35,606 nt of DNA, taken from a virus. Location of the stretch: IMG/VR virus record IMGVR_UViG_3300048032_000096, positions 1 through 35,606 of that record. One strand, written 5' to 3'. The translations under genes were made by a program, and so were the position numbers. Each line of letters starts with the position of its first letter. Position 1 is the first letter of the stretch. Of the stretch, positions 17,930 to 23,745 are shown piece by piece. The notes under the pieces were generated by a model. It was not told where the DNA came from and made no database searches. It saw only the letters and a program-made list of their open reading frames with translations.

Positions 17930-18813
17930 TAGCGCATTAAAGTATGGAACGGCTGGTAGCTTTGATAGAAGTTCTTACCTTTAGGACTACCAAAGAATGT
18001 ATAGTCTCCTTGGTTACACTCATATTCTAAAGCTGTAGAACGTGTAAGAGCTTCCTTCTGTTGTAGCATTTGGAACTGATTAGGATCACCAATAATTCTG
18101 CTAGATACAATCGTAGCAGCTTTAGCAATAATAAATGCTTGGATAGGAGTAGGGATACTAGTCCAATCAAAGTACCAAATAATATCAACGTATAGTGTTT
18201 CGTCTGTCCACACAAATGAATGAGCAGTTTTATCGTAAAGTTTGCCTTCACGATTAACACTATCTCTATCCATGTTCTGTGTATAGGAAGCATTCAAATC
18301 CATCTGAAGTATATTGTTAGGAATAACTACTTCATTGTTTGAATCTGGTGTAATAGGATAGTCGTATTCTTTATTAAAAGACCATCCTTCTGATTGTATT
18401 TCGCGTGACACTTCTCTTAGGGTGTTGAGTGCAATCGCAACGTCCGGGTTGGTTTGTGATTCAACTCTACTTTTAACAATTGATTGTGTCAAGATTTGAC
18501 TACTAACAGTCTGGGAGATATTGATAGTATAAGTATATGTAACAGGGTCTGTAGCTGGTGATACCTCTACACCTGCAACGGCAATAGATGTACCTACAGC
18601 GACATTCGGACCACCAATATAGGTACCGACTGGGATTTCAGCTGTTGTAGTAGTTAGAGTAGTACCGGAAATAGAACCAGTAAATTTAGAAACTTCATTT
18701 AATACAAAAGTTTCGTCGCTTGTTAATGTTGTAACAGGAGCCTGACCAACTGACGCCAGGATCTGATTAACAGCTTGTAGCTCAGTGTTGGAGCCAGTAG
18801 TAGGGAAGGCCAT
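17929..18813 (-). CDS. Tail adaptor / tail tubular protein A (T7 gp11-like)
   Basis: The protein starts MAFPTTGSNTELQAVNQILA, then SVGQAPVTTL, matching T7 gp11 (AVNDILASIGEPPVSTL). The conserved helical part resumes at about residue 122 with NPDVAIALNTLREVSREIQS and EGWSFN, and the C-terminal part matches in IQAFIIAKAATIVSSRIIGD. It bridges the portal and the nozzle. At 294 residues it is about 100 longer than T7 gp11, because roughly residues 36-115 are an inserted Thr/Val/Ile/Gly-rich, probably beta-sheet segment. The frame also has a TTG start 18 bases upstream, but the ATG gives the usual N-terminus. It follows the capsid terminator. Confidence 0.88.
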   Translation of the reverse strand: MAFPTTGSNTELQAVNQILASVGQAPVTTLTSDETFVLNEVSKFTGSISGTTLTTTTAEIPVGTYIGGPNVAVGTSIAVAGVEVSPATDPVTYTYTINISQTVSSQILTQSIVKSRVESQTNPDVAIALNTLREVSREIQSEGWSFNKEYDYPITPDSNNEVVIPNNILQMDLNASYTQNMDRDSVNREGKLYDKTAHSFVWTDETLYVDIIWYFDWTSIPTPIQAFIIAKAATIVSSRIIGDPNQFQMLQQKEALTRSTALEYECNQGDYTFFGSPKGKNFYQSYQPFHTLMR

Positions 18814-18840
18814 AATGAGTATTATTCTCAATAAAGAATT

Positions 18841-18869
18841 AAAAAAAAGGAGCCCCCGAAAGGACTCCC
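18841..18869 (-). terminator. Intrinsic terminator after capsid gene
   Basis: Read on the minus strand, GGAGTCC (18862-18868) pairs with GGGCTCC (18849-18855) around the loop TTTCGG, giving a 7-bp stem with one G-T pair. Eight T residues follow (18841-18848). It lies 14 bases past the major capsid stop and before the adaptor gene, the same place as T7 T-phi after gene 10. It would make a capsid-rich transcript and lower expression of the tail genes. Confidence 0.88.
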
Positions 18870-18882
18870 ATGTATATAAAAA

Positions 18883-20019
18883 TCAGAATGCAGAAGGAGC
18901 AGTAGCACCAACATACAGTTCGACAGCAGCAGCAGGGTTCAGATAATCTGCACCACAGGCAAGCCGCCCGAGCATCACGTCACCTTGGTAAACCACGGAT
19001 ACGTCTCCACTGGTGACTTGCACCTGTGGACCGATTGCTTCGACCATACCGGCTGCTTCCTTCTGGAAGATCAAACCGCAGGACTTAGCGCCGACTTCAG
19101 CAGCAGTACCATAATCATTGTTGATACCGGTAGTAGCGTCACCGGCATCTTCCATGGTTTCACCAACGAAAGAACCAGTGTTACCAGGATCGGTTACACC
19201 AGTTGTACCGCCGTAAGCAGTACCATAGTTACCCAAGAACGGAATGTTCATGGACTTGTAGATCTTGATACCAGCAATCTCAATGATGCCTTGACCGGAC
19301 TGCAGAGCAGTGCCCTGAACGTCACGGTTCACCAAACCACTAGTACCAACAAATTGGATCAATTCATAGTATTGACGTGGGTTCAGGACGGCAACACGGC
19401 CATCGCTAGAGACACCCTTCTCGTCAAGAGCAGCAGCTGCATCATAGAATGCTGCCTGCAGGTTACTAGCGTTAAATGCATCAGAGTCATTGGTAGTTGC
19501 ACCAACACGGATCTGTGTACCACCTGGCTCAACATAATTAGTTGCAGAGATAGGTGAAGGTTTACGTGCACCACGTGCAACGGCACGGAATGCAAGACGG
19601 TCATACTTCTCTGCCAATGCATAACCGATCTTACGTGAGATCTCGCTACGCAGGTCATAATGAGAAAGTACCTCGTCCAATTCATAGACGAAAGCTGAGC
19701 TGATCAACAGGTCATCAACCGTGATCGTCTTCTCAGACACTGGAGGTGCACCATTGGTATCACCCAAAATGCTATTTCCAGGTGTATGAAATTCCGATTT
19801 GGTACGGCCTGTGAAGATGAACTGCAATGATTTGCCGTTCTTAAGTGTACGCTTCATGATCAAGTCACGAGCGATTGTGTTATTCTGGAAGCCTTTGAAC
19901 ATCTCGCCACTGAACAACTTAAGGTACAGTGCGCGTTTTTCAGAAGTATTAGCCGCCGCCAGATTATTAGCACCCAGCTGAGTTAGGTTAGCTGGGTTTG
20001 TAGAAGATTGAAAAGCCAT
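18883..20019 (-). CDS. Major capsid protein (T7 gp10-like)
   Basis: This 378-residue protein has the T7-type capsid layout: N-arm MAFQSSTNPANLTQLGANNL, then LYLKLFSGEMFKGFQNNTIA, the KSLQFIFTGRTKSEFHTPG segment, and ITVDDLLISSAFVYELDEVL. Central and C-terminal parts include RVAVLNPRQYYELIQF and an HK97-fold-like IIEIAGIKIYKSMNIPF. The late Gly/Thr-rich stretch around residues 265-310 may form a surface loop. No clear Shine-Dalgarno motif precedes the ATG; the leader is instead A-rich and contains two competing hairpins. A strong terminator follows. It should form the icosahedral shell with the scaffold protein encoded upstream. Confidence 0.95.
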   Translation of the reverse strand: MAFQSSTNPANLTQLGANNLAAANTSEKRALYLKLFSGEMFKGFQNNTIARDLIMKRTLKNGKSLQFIFTGRTKSEFHTPGNSILGDTNGAPPVSEKTITVDDLLISSAFVYELDEVLSHYDLRSEISRKIGYALAEKYDRLAFRAVARGARKPSPISATNYVEPGGTQIRVGATTNDSDAFNASNLQAAFYDAAAALDEKGVSSDGRVAVLNPRQYYELIQFVGTSGLVNRDVQGTALQSGQGIIEIAGIKIYKSMNIPFLGNYGTAYGGTTGVTDPGNTGSFVGETMEDAGDATTGINNDYGTAAEVGAKSCGLIFQKEAAGMVEAIGPQVQVTSGDVSVVYQGDVMLGRLACGADYLNPAAAVELYVGATAPSAF

Positions 20020-20027
20020 TTTTTTAA

Positions 20028-20061
20028 AGAGAGTTATTTTCGACTCTCTGAACGTTCAGAG
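20028..20061 (-). promoter_or_regulatory. Competing hairpins in capsid mRNA leader
   Basis: On the minus strand a perfect 16-base palindrome, CTCTGAACGTTCAGAG (20046-20061), overlaps a second hairpin formed by AGAGAGT (20043-20049) and ACTCTCT (20028-20034) with an 8-base loop. The AGAG part is shared, so only one hairpin can form at a time. They sit 9-42 bases upstream of the capsid ATG. The sequence shows the structure; a role in translation control, RNA stability or RNase processing is inferred. Confidence 0.5.
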
Positions 20062-20092
20062 TTATTTAGTTGTATATGTGTGGTCTGTCCCA

Positions 20093-20136
20093 CCGTCTAG
20101 ACGGCAAAGGGTATCCGCGTACGGGCCAATGCCAAT
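20093..20136 (-). promoter_or_regulatory. Possible phage promoter upstream of capsid gene
   Basis: The minus strand reads ATTGGCATTGGCCCGTACG at 20118-20136. Its parts ATTGG and CCCGTA recall the published Syn5 cyanophage RNA polymerase promoter (ATTGGGCACCCGTAA, from memory), but the spacing differs. Just downstream lies a 12-base perfect palindrome, CCGTCTAGACGG (20093-20104). T7 has its strong phi10 promoter at this point. I could not find an obvious second copy in the window, so this is a weak call. Confidence 0.25.
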
Positions 20137-20137
20137 A

Positions 20138-20183
20138 GTAAAGAGGGGACTCGAACCCCTCTGTAAGCCTATTTCTTATTTAC
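20138..20183 (-). other. tRNA T-arm-like hairpin upstream of capsid leader
   Basis: On the minus strand AGAGGGG-TTCGAGT-CCCCTCT (20142-20162) is a 7-bp stem with a 7-base loop. The loop and closing pair fit the tRNA T-arm consensus (G TTCRANY C) exactly. An outer pairing GTAAA/TTTAC (20179-20183 with 20138-20142) is possible with a 17-base bulge on one side. No D-arm or anticodon arm can be placed, so it is not a complete tRNA. It may be a tRNA relic, an attachment-site core, a processing signal or a weak terminator. Confidence 0.45.
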
Positions 20184-20228
20184 AGTTTTGTTGTACTTGT
20201 TGCCACGATACGTGAGAGTAACAGTCAT
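20169..20228 (-). CDS. Tiny basic protein (19 aa), tentative
   Basis: The frame encodes MTVTLTYRGNKYNKTVNKK. A GAGG motif stands 8 bases before the ATG, which is one of the better ribosome sites in this region and the main reason to list it. It lies between the 52-residue gene and the capsid leader. Short peptides with a similar YRG motif occur in other cyanophages, as far as I recall. Function unknown, and a chance frame is possible at this length. Confidence 0.35.
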   Translation of the reverse strand: MTVTLTYRGNKYNKTVNKK

Positions 20229-20302
20229 TGTTAATTCCTCAAATACCTGACCCCCGTTCCATGATCAGGTGGCATGCGTCCTAACGGATGAACGTAAGTA
20301 CA

Positions 20303-20461
20303 TTATTTACCTCGTGCTTTACCTCGTGCTTTATCGAGATCTTTCTGGCGTTGAGTAGACGCTCTTACAAATGTAGCTACTGGTGCTTTTCCTCTTTTTT
20401 CATCACCAAGCCAACCTCGTAGAAAGTTAATTGCTTGATCAGATTTGTTTTTGTTAGGCAT
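20303..20461 (-). CDS. Small basic hypothetical protein (52 aa)
   Basis: The frame begins 2 bases after the psbA stop and encodes 52 residues: MPNKNKSDQAINFLRGWLGD, then a basic helix and a tail with two KARGK units at the end. It is Lys/Arg-rich with no membrane span. Together with the tiny basic genes on the other side of psbA it forms a ring of small positively charged proteins around the photosynthesis genes, just before capsid. It could bind nucleic acid or be a minor virion component, but nothing in the sequence shows this. I recall related small proteins in other cyanophages. Confidence 0.6.
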   Translation of the reverse strand: MPNKNKSDQAINFLRGWLGDEKRGKAPVATFVRASTQRQKDLDKARGKARGK

Positions 20462-20463
20462 AA

Positions 20464-21543
20464 TTATCCAATAGTAGGTGCAGTCAGTGCTACCTGTGTG
20501 GTAGACGCTGCTGCTAGATCAAGTGGGAAGTTATGAGCATTACGCTCATGCATTACTTCCATTCCAAGTCCCGCACGGTTAAGAATATCAGCCCAAGTAG
20601 GGACAATACGGTTCCCGTTATCGACAATGGATTGATTAAAGTTGAAGCCGTTAAGGTTGAAAGCCATAGTGCTAACACCCAGGCTAGTAAACCAAATGCC
20701 AACAACAGGCCATGCAGCCAAGAAAAAGTGGAGGCTACGTGAGTTATTAAATGATGCATATTGAAAGATCAAGCGACCAAAGTAACCATGTGCAGCTACG
20801 ATGTTATACGTTTCTTCTTCTTGTCCAAACTTATAACCTTGGTTCTGACTAACTTGCTCAGTCGTTTCACGAACAAGCGAAGACGTGACAAGGCTACCGT
20901 GCATAGCAGAGAACAAAGACCCACCAAATACGCCGGCAACACCAAGCATGTGAAATGGATGCATAAGAATATTATGCTCCGCTTGGAAGACGAGCATGTA
21001 ATTAAACGTGCCGGAAATCCCGAGAGGCATTGCATCTGAAAAAGAACCTTGTCCAAATGGATAGACAAGGAAGACTGCAGATGCTGCAGCCACTGGTGCG
21101 GAGTATGCGACAAAGATCCAGGGCCTCATCCCTAATCGATAGCTAAGTTCCCATTCGCGTCCCATGTAAGAATAGATGCCAATGAGGAAGTGGAAGACGA
21201 CCAGTTGGAACGGGCCACCGTTGTAGAGCCATTCGTCAAGCGAAGCAGCTTCCCAAATTGGGTAGAAATGCAATCCGATTGCGTTGGAAGAGGGGACGAC
21301 GGCCCCACTGATGATGTTGTTTCCGTACAGGAGGGAGCCTGCAACTGGTTCTCTAATTCCATCGATGTCTACAGGGGGTGCGCCAACAAAGGCAATAATA
21401 AAACAAGTAGTAGCTGCAAGCAGCGTAGGAATCATCAGGATTCCAAACCAACCGACATACAAACGGTTGTTAGTAGAGGTAACCCAGTTACAAAAGGCTT
21501 CCCAGTTATTTAGTTTTTGTGGTCTTGAAAGTACAGCAGTCAT
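20464..21543 (-). CDS. psbA: Photosystem II D1 protein
   Basis: This is a full-length 359-residue D1. Key residues are in place: His92 and His118 (chlorophyll contacts), Tyr161 (YZ), Asp170 and Glu189-His190 (manganese cluster and YZ partner), and the C-terminal [14 protein letters not shown], which keeps the His-x-x-x-x-Asp-Leu-Ala end that is processed in D1. Residue 130 is Glu, the form cyanobacteria use under high light. The frame is not interrupted by an intron. During infection, phage D1 replaces damaged host D1 in photosystem II so that light energy continues to support phage production. It is flanked by tiny basic genes and by two hairpins. No good Shine-Dalgarno motif is visible. By eye its base composition is richer in G+C than the surrounding genes, in line with host origin. 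Confidence 0.99.
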   Translation of the reverse strand: MTAVLSRPQKLNNWEAFCNWVTSTNNRLYVGWFGILMIPTLLAATTCFIIAFVGAPPVDIDGIREPVAGSLLYGNNIISGAVVPSSNAIGLHFYPIWEAASLDEWLYNGGPFQLVVFHFLIGIYSYMGREWELSYRLGMRPWIFVAYSAPVAAASAVFLVYPFGQGSFSDAMPLGISGTFNYMLVFQAEHNILMHPFHMLGVAGVFGGSLFSAMHGSLVTSSLVRETTEQVSQNQGYKFGQEEETYNIVAAHGYFGRLIFQYASFNNSRSLHFFLAAWPVVGIWFTSLGVSTMAFNLNGFNFNQSIVDNGNRIVPTWADILNRAGLGMEVMHERNAHNFPLDLAAASTTQVALTAPTIG

Positions 21544-21610
21544 TTAAGTAATAGTTCATGGTTGGGTAAGTAAAATTAAGTAAGACCAGTTTAAAGACTT
21601 GGCTGTCTAG

Positions 21611-21650
21611 AGCTAGGGGAGGAATTGCACCTCCCTTATTCTATTTAGCT
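21611..21650 (-). other. Hairpin with T-arm-like geometry upstream of psbA
   Basis: On the minus strand GGGAGG-TGCAATT-CCTCCC (21617-21635) is a 6-bp stem with a 7-base loop, enclosed by an outer pairing AGCTA/TAGCT (21646-21650 with 21611-21615). The loop differs from the tRNA T-loop consensus at one key base (TGCAATT). There is no T-tract after it, so a simple intrinsic terminator is unlikely. Its geometry resembles the element on the other side of psbA at 20138-20183. Confidence 0.45.
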
Positions 21651-21798
21651 ATTTTTTCTTAGCAGTTTTAGCTGAGCGTTTGAAGTTAGCAGCAGTAGGA
21701 GCACCTTTGCTACCAGCTTTCCGCATTGTTTCTCCACTACCTTCTTTGATGCGTTTCCGCTTGGCGTGGATGTTTGCGTAAAGTCCAGGTTTAGCCAT
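21649..21798 (-). CDS. Small basic protein conserved in marine phages (49 aa)
   Basis: The 49-residue frame starts in a TAATG overlap with the stop of the 90-residue basic gene. It encodes MAKPGLYANIHAKRKRIKEG, then SGETMRKAGSKGAPTAANFK and a Lys-rich tail. Nearly a third of residues are Lys or Arg. I recall proteins with the same MAKxGLYANIHAKRKRI opening in many marine cyanophages and pelagiphages, always without a known function. Likely cytoplasmic or virion-associated. Its stop lies within the hairpin upstream of psbA. Confidence 0.75.
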   Translation of the reverse strand: MAKPGLYANIHAKRKRIKEGSGETMRKAGSKGAPTAANFKRSAKTAKKK

Positions 21799-22070
21799 TA
21801 CTTTTTCCTTTTACGTTTGCTTTTACTGTTACCGCATTTCCATTTGCGTAGTGCTAATGCTTTGCGGGTTGGTTTGCCGTTAGGTTTTTTCATTGGTCCT
21901 TTAACACCACGCATCCTAGCACAGAAAGACTTCTTACGTTTTCCTCCACCAGGCTGTGGTGCTTTTAAATTAGAACCAGTTTCTCTATTGTATTTTTCAC
22001 GGCCAGCTTTTGTCAGCCCACCTGAACGGGACTTGTGCTTGCCGATCTTGAGGCTGACATTCTTAGCCAT
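21798..22070 (-). CDS. Small basic phage protein, DUF6321-like (90 aa)
   Basis: The protein has 90 residues, strongly basic throughout. Motifs are SGGLTKAGREKYNRETGSNL, then KAPQPGGGKRKKSFCARMRG, VKGPM, and RKALALRKWKCGN before a Lys/Arg tail. This pattern matches a family I recall as DUF6321, which is common in marine phages. The paired Cys residues (CARM and KWKC) are conserved in that family as I remember it. It may bind nucleic acid or be a minor head protein. Start and stop both lie in TAATG junctions with its neighbours, so the three small genes are translated as a coupled set. Confidence 0.75.
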   Translation of the reverse strand: MAKNVSLKIGKHKSRSGGLTKAGREKYNRETGSNLKAPQPGGGKRKKSFCARMRGVKGPMKKPNGKPTRKALALRKWKCGNSKSKRKRKK

Positions 22071-22138
22071 TAGCTACACATTTTTTTCTTAGGTGGACGA
22101 CCTTTCTTAGTACCGTACGTTCCTTTACCTTGTGGCAT
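22070..22138 (-). CDS. Tiny basic protein (22 aa)
   Basis: The frame encodes 22 residues beginning MPQGKGTYGTKKGRPPKKK and ending MCS. Both ends form TAATG overlaps, with hli before it and the 90-residue gene after it, which is strong support for a frame this short. Peptides starting MPQGKGTYG are found in other marine phages, to my knowledge without a function. Confidence 0.65.
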   Translation of the reverse strand: MPQGKGTYGTKKGRPPKKKMCS

Positions 22139-22308
22139 TACCAGACTCCAGGGATAAGTTGACCAGTTAGTGCATAAGCACCTAGTGCTGCAATGACACC
22201 TAGCATTGCTAGACGACCATTCAGCTTCTCAGCTTTTTCGTTGTGATTCACAGTTACTTCTTCCATGTACATGCGTGGTTCGGTGGGCCAGATCTGTGTA
22301 TCGTTCAT
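22138..22308 (-). CDS. hli: High-light-inducible protein (Hli)
   Basis: The 56-residue protein starts MNDTQIWPTEPRMYMEEVTV. Residues 24-54 carry the single-helix chlorophyll a/b-binding signature: EKAEKLNGRLAMLGVIAALG and then the ALTGQLIPG end. Hli proteins sit in the thylakoid membrane, bind chlorophyll and carotenoid and protect or help assemble photosystem II. It works with phage psbA, which lies three genes downstream. Its start forms a TGATG overlap with the outer-membrane-like gene and its stop a TAATG overlap with the 22-residue gene. Confidence 0.95.
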   Translation of the reverse strand: MNDTQIWPTEPRMYMEEVTVNHNEKAEKLNGRLAMLGVIAALGAYALTGQLIPGVW

Positions 22309-22652
22309 CAGAATGAATACTTCAGACCAGCTTTGGTTCCATAGGAAGTATTAATATCACCAGTCATGAAGGAGACCTCTCCATAAAGAGCTAGGCGCTC
22401 GCTAAGAGACGTGGTACCTCCAATCTTACCAGAGAGTTCCAGCTCAGATTCTGCACCATCACTAAGAACGATGGCAGGACCAGCTTGGATATACCAGTTG
22501 TTACCTTCGTAACCAACATGATTATCAATAACAGTACCGGCATAATCATTACCAGCATAGCCAGAGTTTGCTTCGACATTTACATATGGACCTGCAAAAG
22601 CAGCGGGTGCAGCAGCAAAGACGGCTGCAGGAAGGATAGCAAGAATTTTCAT
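22308..22652 (-). CDS. Small outer-membrane beta-barrel-like protein with signal peptide
   Basis: The 114-residue protein begins with a signal peptide, MKILAILPAAVFAAAPAAFA, cleaved after about residue 20. The mature part alternates polar and hydrophobic residues in short strands, for example YVNVEANSGYAGNDYAGT, WYIQAGPAIVLSDG, ESELELSGKIGG and LALYGEVSFMTG, and ends in LKYSF with a terminal Phe. An aromatic last residue is typical of outer-membrane barrels. Its expected place is the host outer membrane or periplasm. It lies between a lysozyme-like gene and hli. It is small for a closed barrel (about 94 mature residues), so oligomer formation or a partial barrel is possible. Confidence 0.7.
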   Translation of the reverse strand: MKILAILPAAVFAAAPAAFAGPYVNVEANSGYAGNDYAGTVIDNHVGYEGNNWYIQAGPAIVLSDGAESELELSGKIGGTTSLSERLALYGEVSFMTGDINTSYGTKAGLKYSF

Positions 22653-23101
22653 TTGAGTTTATTTAAAAAAGAATAAGTGTGTTTTGTGCGATTACCATGA
22701 ATGCCCCACCCTAACCAGTAATAAGCAGCATTCATATAGTAAGGGACTGTCTGATGGTTAGTCAGAAATGAGCTAAGGTCATCCCTAAATCTTAGCTCAT
22801 GTATCATGTAAGCTGTTTGACATTCTATGGAACTAGGATCATCTTTCCGTTTAGTACAGAAAGTACCTAGTCCATCATAACGATGTTTAGATGTCCATTG
22901 AATTAAACCATAACCACCATTAAGACACCTATCATAAGGGATGATAGAACCGCCTTCACAGACGTTAGGTTTAAAGGTTGACTCCTGATAGATGTTACCC
23001 ATAATAACAGCAAGTGCAGTTCGATCTGTTACACCCGCAGAAGTCTGTAGTTGTTCTAGAACGTACTGCTCTTGTACAGTACATTGTGGGCAGTCAATCA
23101 T
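22649..23101 (-). CDS. Peptidoglycan hydrolase, phage tail lysozyme-like
   Basis: The 150-residue protein carries LAVIMGNIYQESTFKPNVCE, with a probable catalytic Glu in QES, followed by NGGYGLIQWTSKHRYDGL and an Asp/His/Glu-rich middle with YMIHELRF. This is the pattern of the lysozyme-like domain found in phage tail lysozymes (AAGLLGNIQAESGF..., GYGLAQWT...). It has no signal peptide or membrane segment. It may be the endolysin, needing the holin candidate at 1200-1508 for access to the wall, or a structural muralytic enzyme. It sits between scaffold and the outer-membrane-like gene and is coupled to scaffold by TAATG. Confidence 0.75.
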   Translation of the reverse strand: MIDCPQCTVQEQYVLEQLQTSAGVTDRTALAVIMGNIYQESTFKPNVCEGGSIIPYDRCLNGGYGLIQWTSKHRYDGLGTFCTKRKDDPSSIECQTAYMIHELRFRDDLSSFLTNHQTVPYYMNAAYYWLGWGIHGNRTKHTYSFLNKLK

Positions 23102-23745
23102 TAGAAACCAAGGTCAGAGTTTTCAAGTTTAGTCATAACGTCAGAGCGATATGCAGGATCATTATCATAACGTGGATCATTCATAGCTTGTACAAGTTCT
23201 GATTGACTACGGAATACAGCATTAGATTCTGCTGCTCCACGTCCTGTAAGAAGTTGACCTTCGGAACCTACAGCATCTGAATACTTATTAGACAATGCCT
23301 GAACAGCAAAGTAGATAGAGTTAGCACTACCAGCTCCCATAACAGAATCATACATTTCAATCTCTTCGTTTGAAAGATTTTGTCCTGCCCATTCCATCAT
23401 GGAGTCGTAGGCTTTCTCACCACCAACCATTTTATATAGTTGGTCTGCCTGTGCTTCAGTTAGTTGTCCACCAGGGGATTCATCATCGTCGTCATCATCG
23501 TCATCATCTTCTGATTCTTGTTCTTCTGGTTCATCAGCTTCAGGTTCTTCCTCACGTGACTCGCCAAGTTTCTTTTGTAGTTCTAGGTAAGCTTGCTCAA
23601 GAGACTGTGGGCTATCAAACTTACCTGCTAGCAACTGCTGTTGTTCCCCTTCATTAGCCTCAGCAATAGCTAGAGACTCTTGCTCATCAGCATTTAGTTC
23701 TGGCTGATCAGCTGGTGCATCAGTTGATGTTAGTGTTTCACTCAT
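23101..23745 (-). CDS. Capsid scaffolding protein (T7 gp9-like)
   Basis: The 214-residue protein is very acidic, with a run of nine Asp near residue 80, a Glu/Gln-rich N-terminal half containing FDSPQSLEQAYLELQKKLGE, and a C-terminal half with QADQLYKMVGGEKAYDSMME and MNDPRYDNDPAYR. The motifs and the place between portal and capsid genes match T7 gp9. It would guide capsid assembly and then leave the procapsid. Its start overlaps the portal stop as TAATG. Confidence 0.9.
   Translation of the reverse strand: MSETLTSTDAPADQPELNADEQESLAIAEANEGEQQQLLAGKFDSPQSLEQAYLELQKKLGESREEEPEADEPEEQESEDDDDDDDDDESPGGQLTEAQADQLYKMVGGEKAYDSMMEWAGQNLSNEEIEMYDSVMGAGSANSIYFAVQALSNKYSDAVGSEGQLLTGRGAAESNAVFRSQSELVQAMNDPRYDNDPAYRSDVMTKLENSDLGF

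Noticed and set aside
18814-18831. Upstream TTG start for the tail adaptor
   Set aside because: It adds six residues (MRIILI) with no counterpart in the family; the ATG at 18813 gives the usual N-terminus.
18985-19557. A 190-residue plus-strand open frame opposite the capsid gene
   Set aside because: The capsid gene is certain on the other strand; this frame has no recognisable motifs and looks like a composition effect.
20138-20235. A complete tRNA gene on the minus strand
   Set aside because: Only a T-arm and a possible outer stem can be drawn; no D-arm or anticodon arm fits in the preceding 50 bases.
20280-20303. 12- and 14-residue frames between the 52-residue and 19-residue genes
   Set aside because: MYLRSSVRTHAT and MPPDHGTGVRYLRN are too short to support without conservation data.
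21190-21547. Plus-strand open frames of 107 and 87 residues opposite psbA
   Set aside because: They mirror the constrained codons of psbA and have no family resemblance or ribosome site. An antisense RNA is possible but nothing in the sequence supports it.
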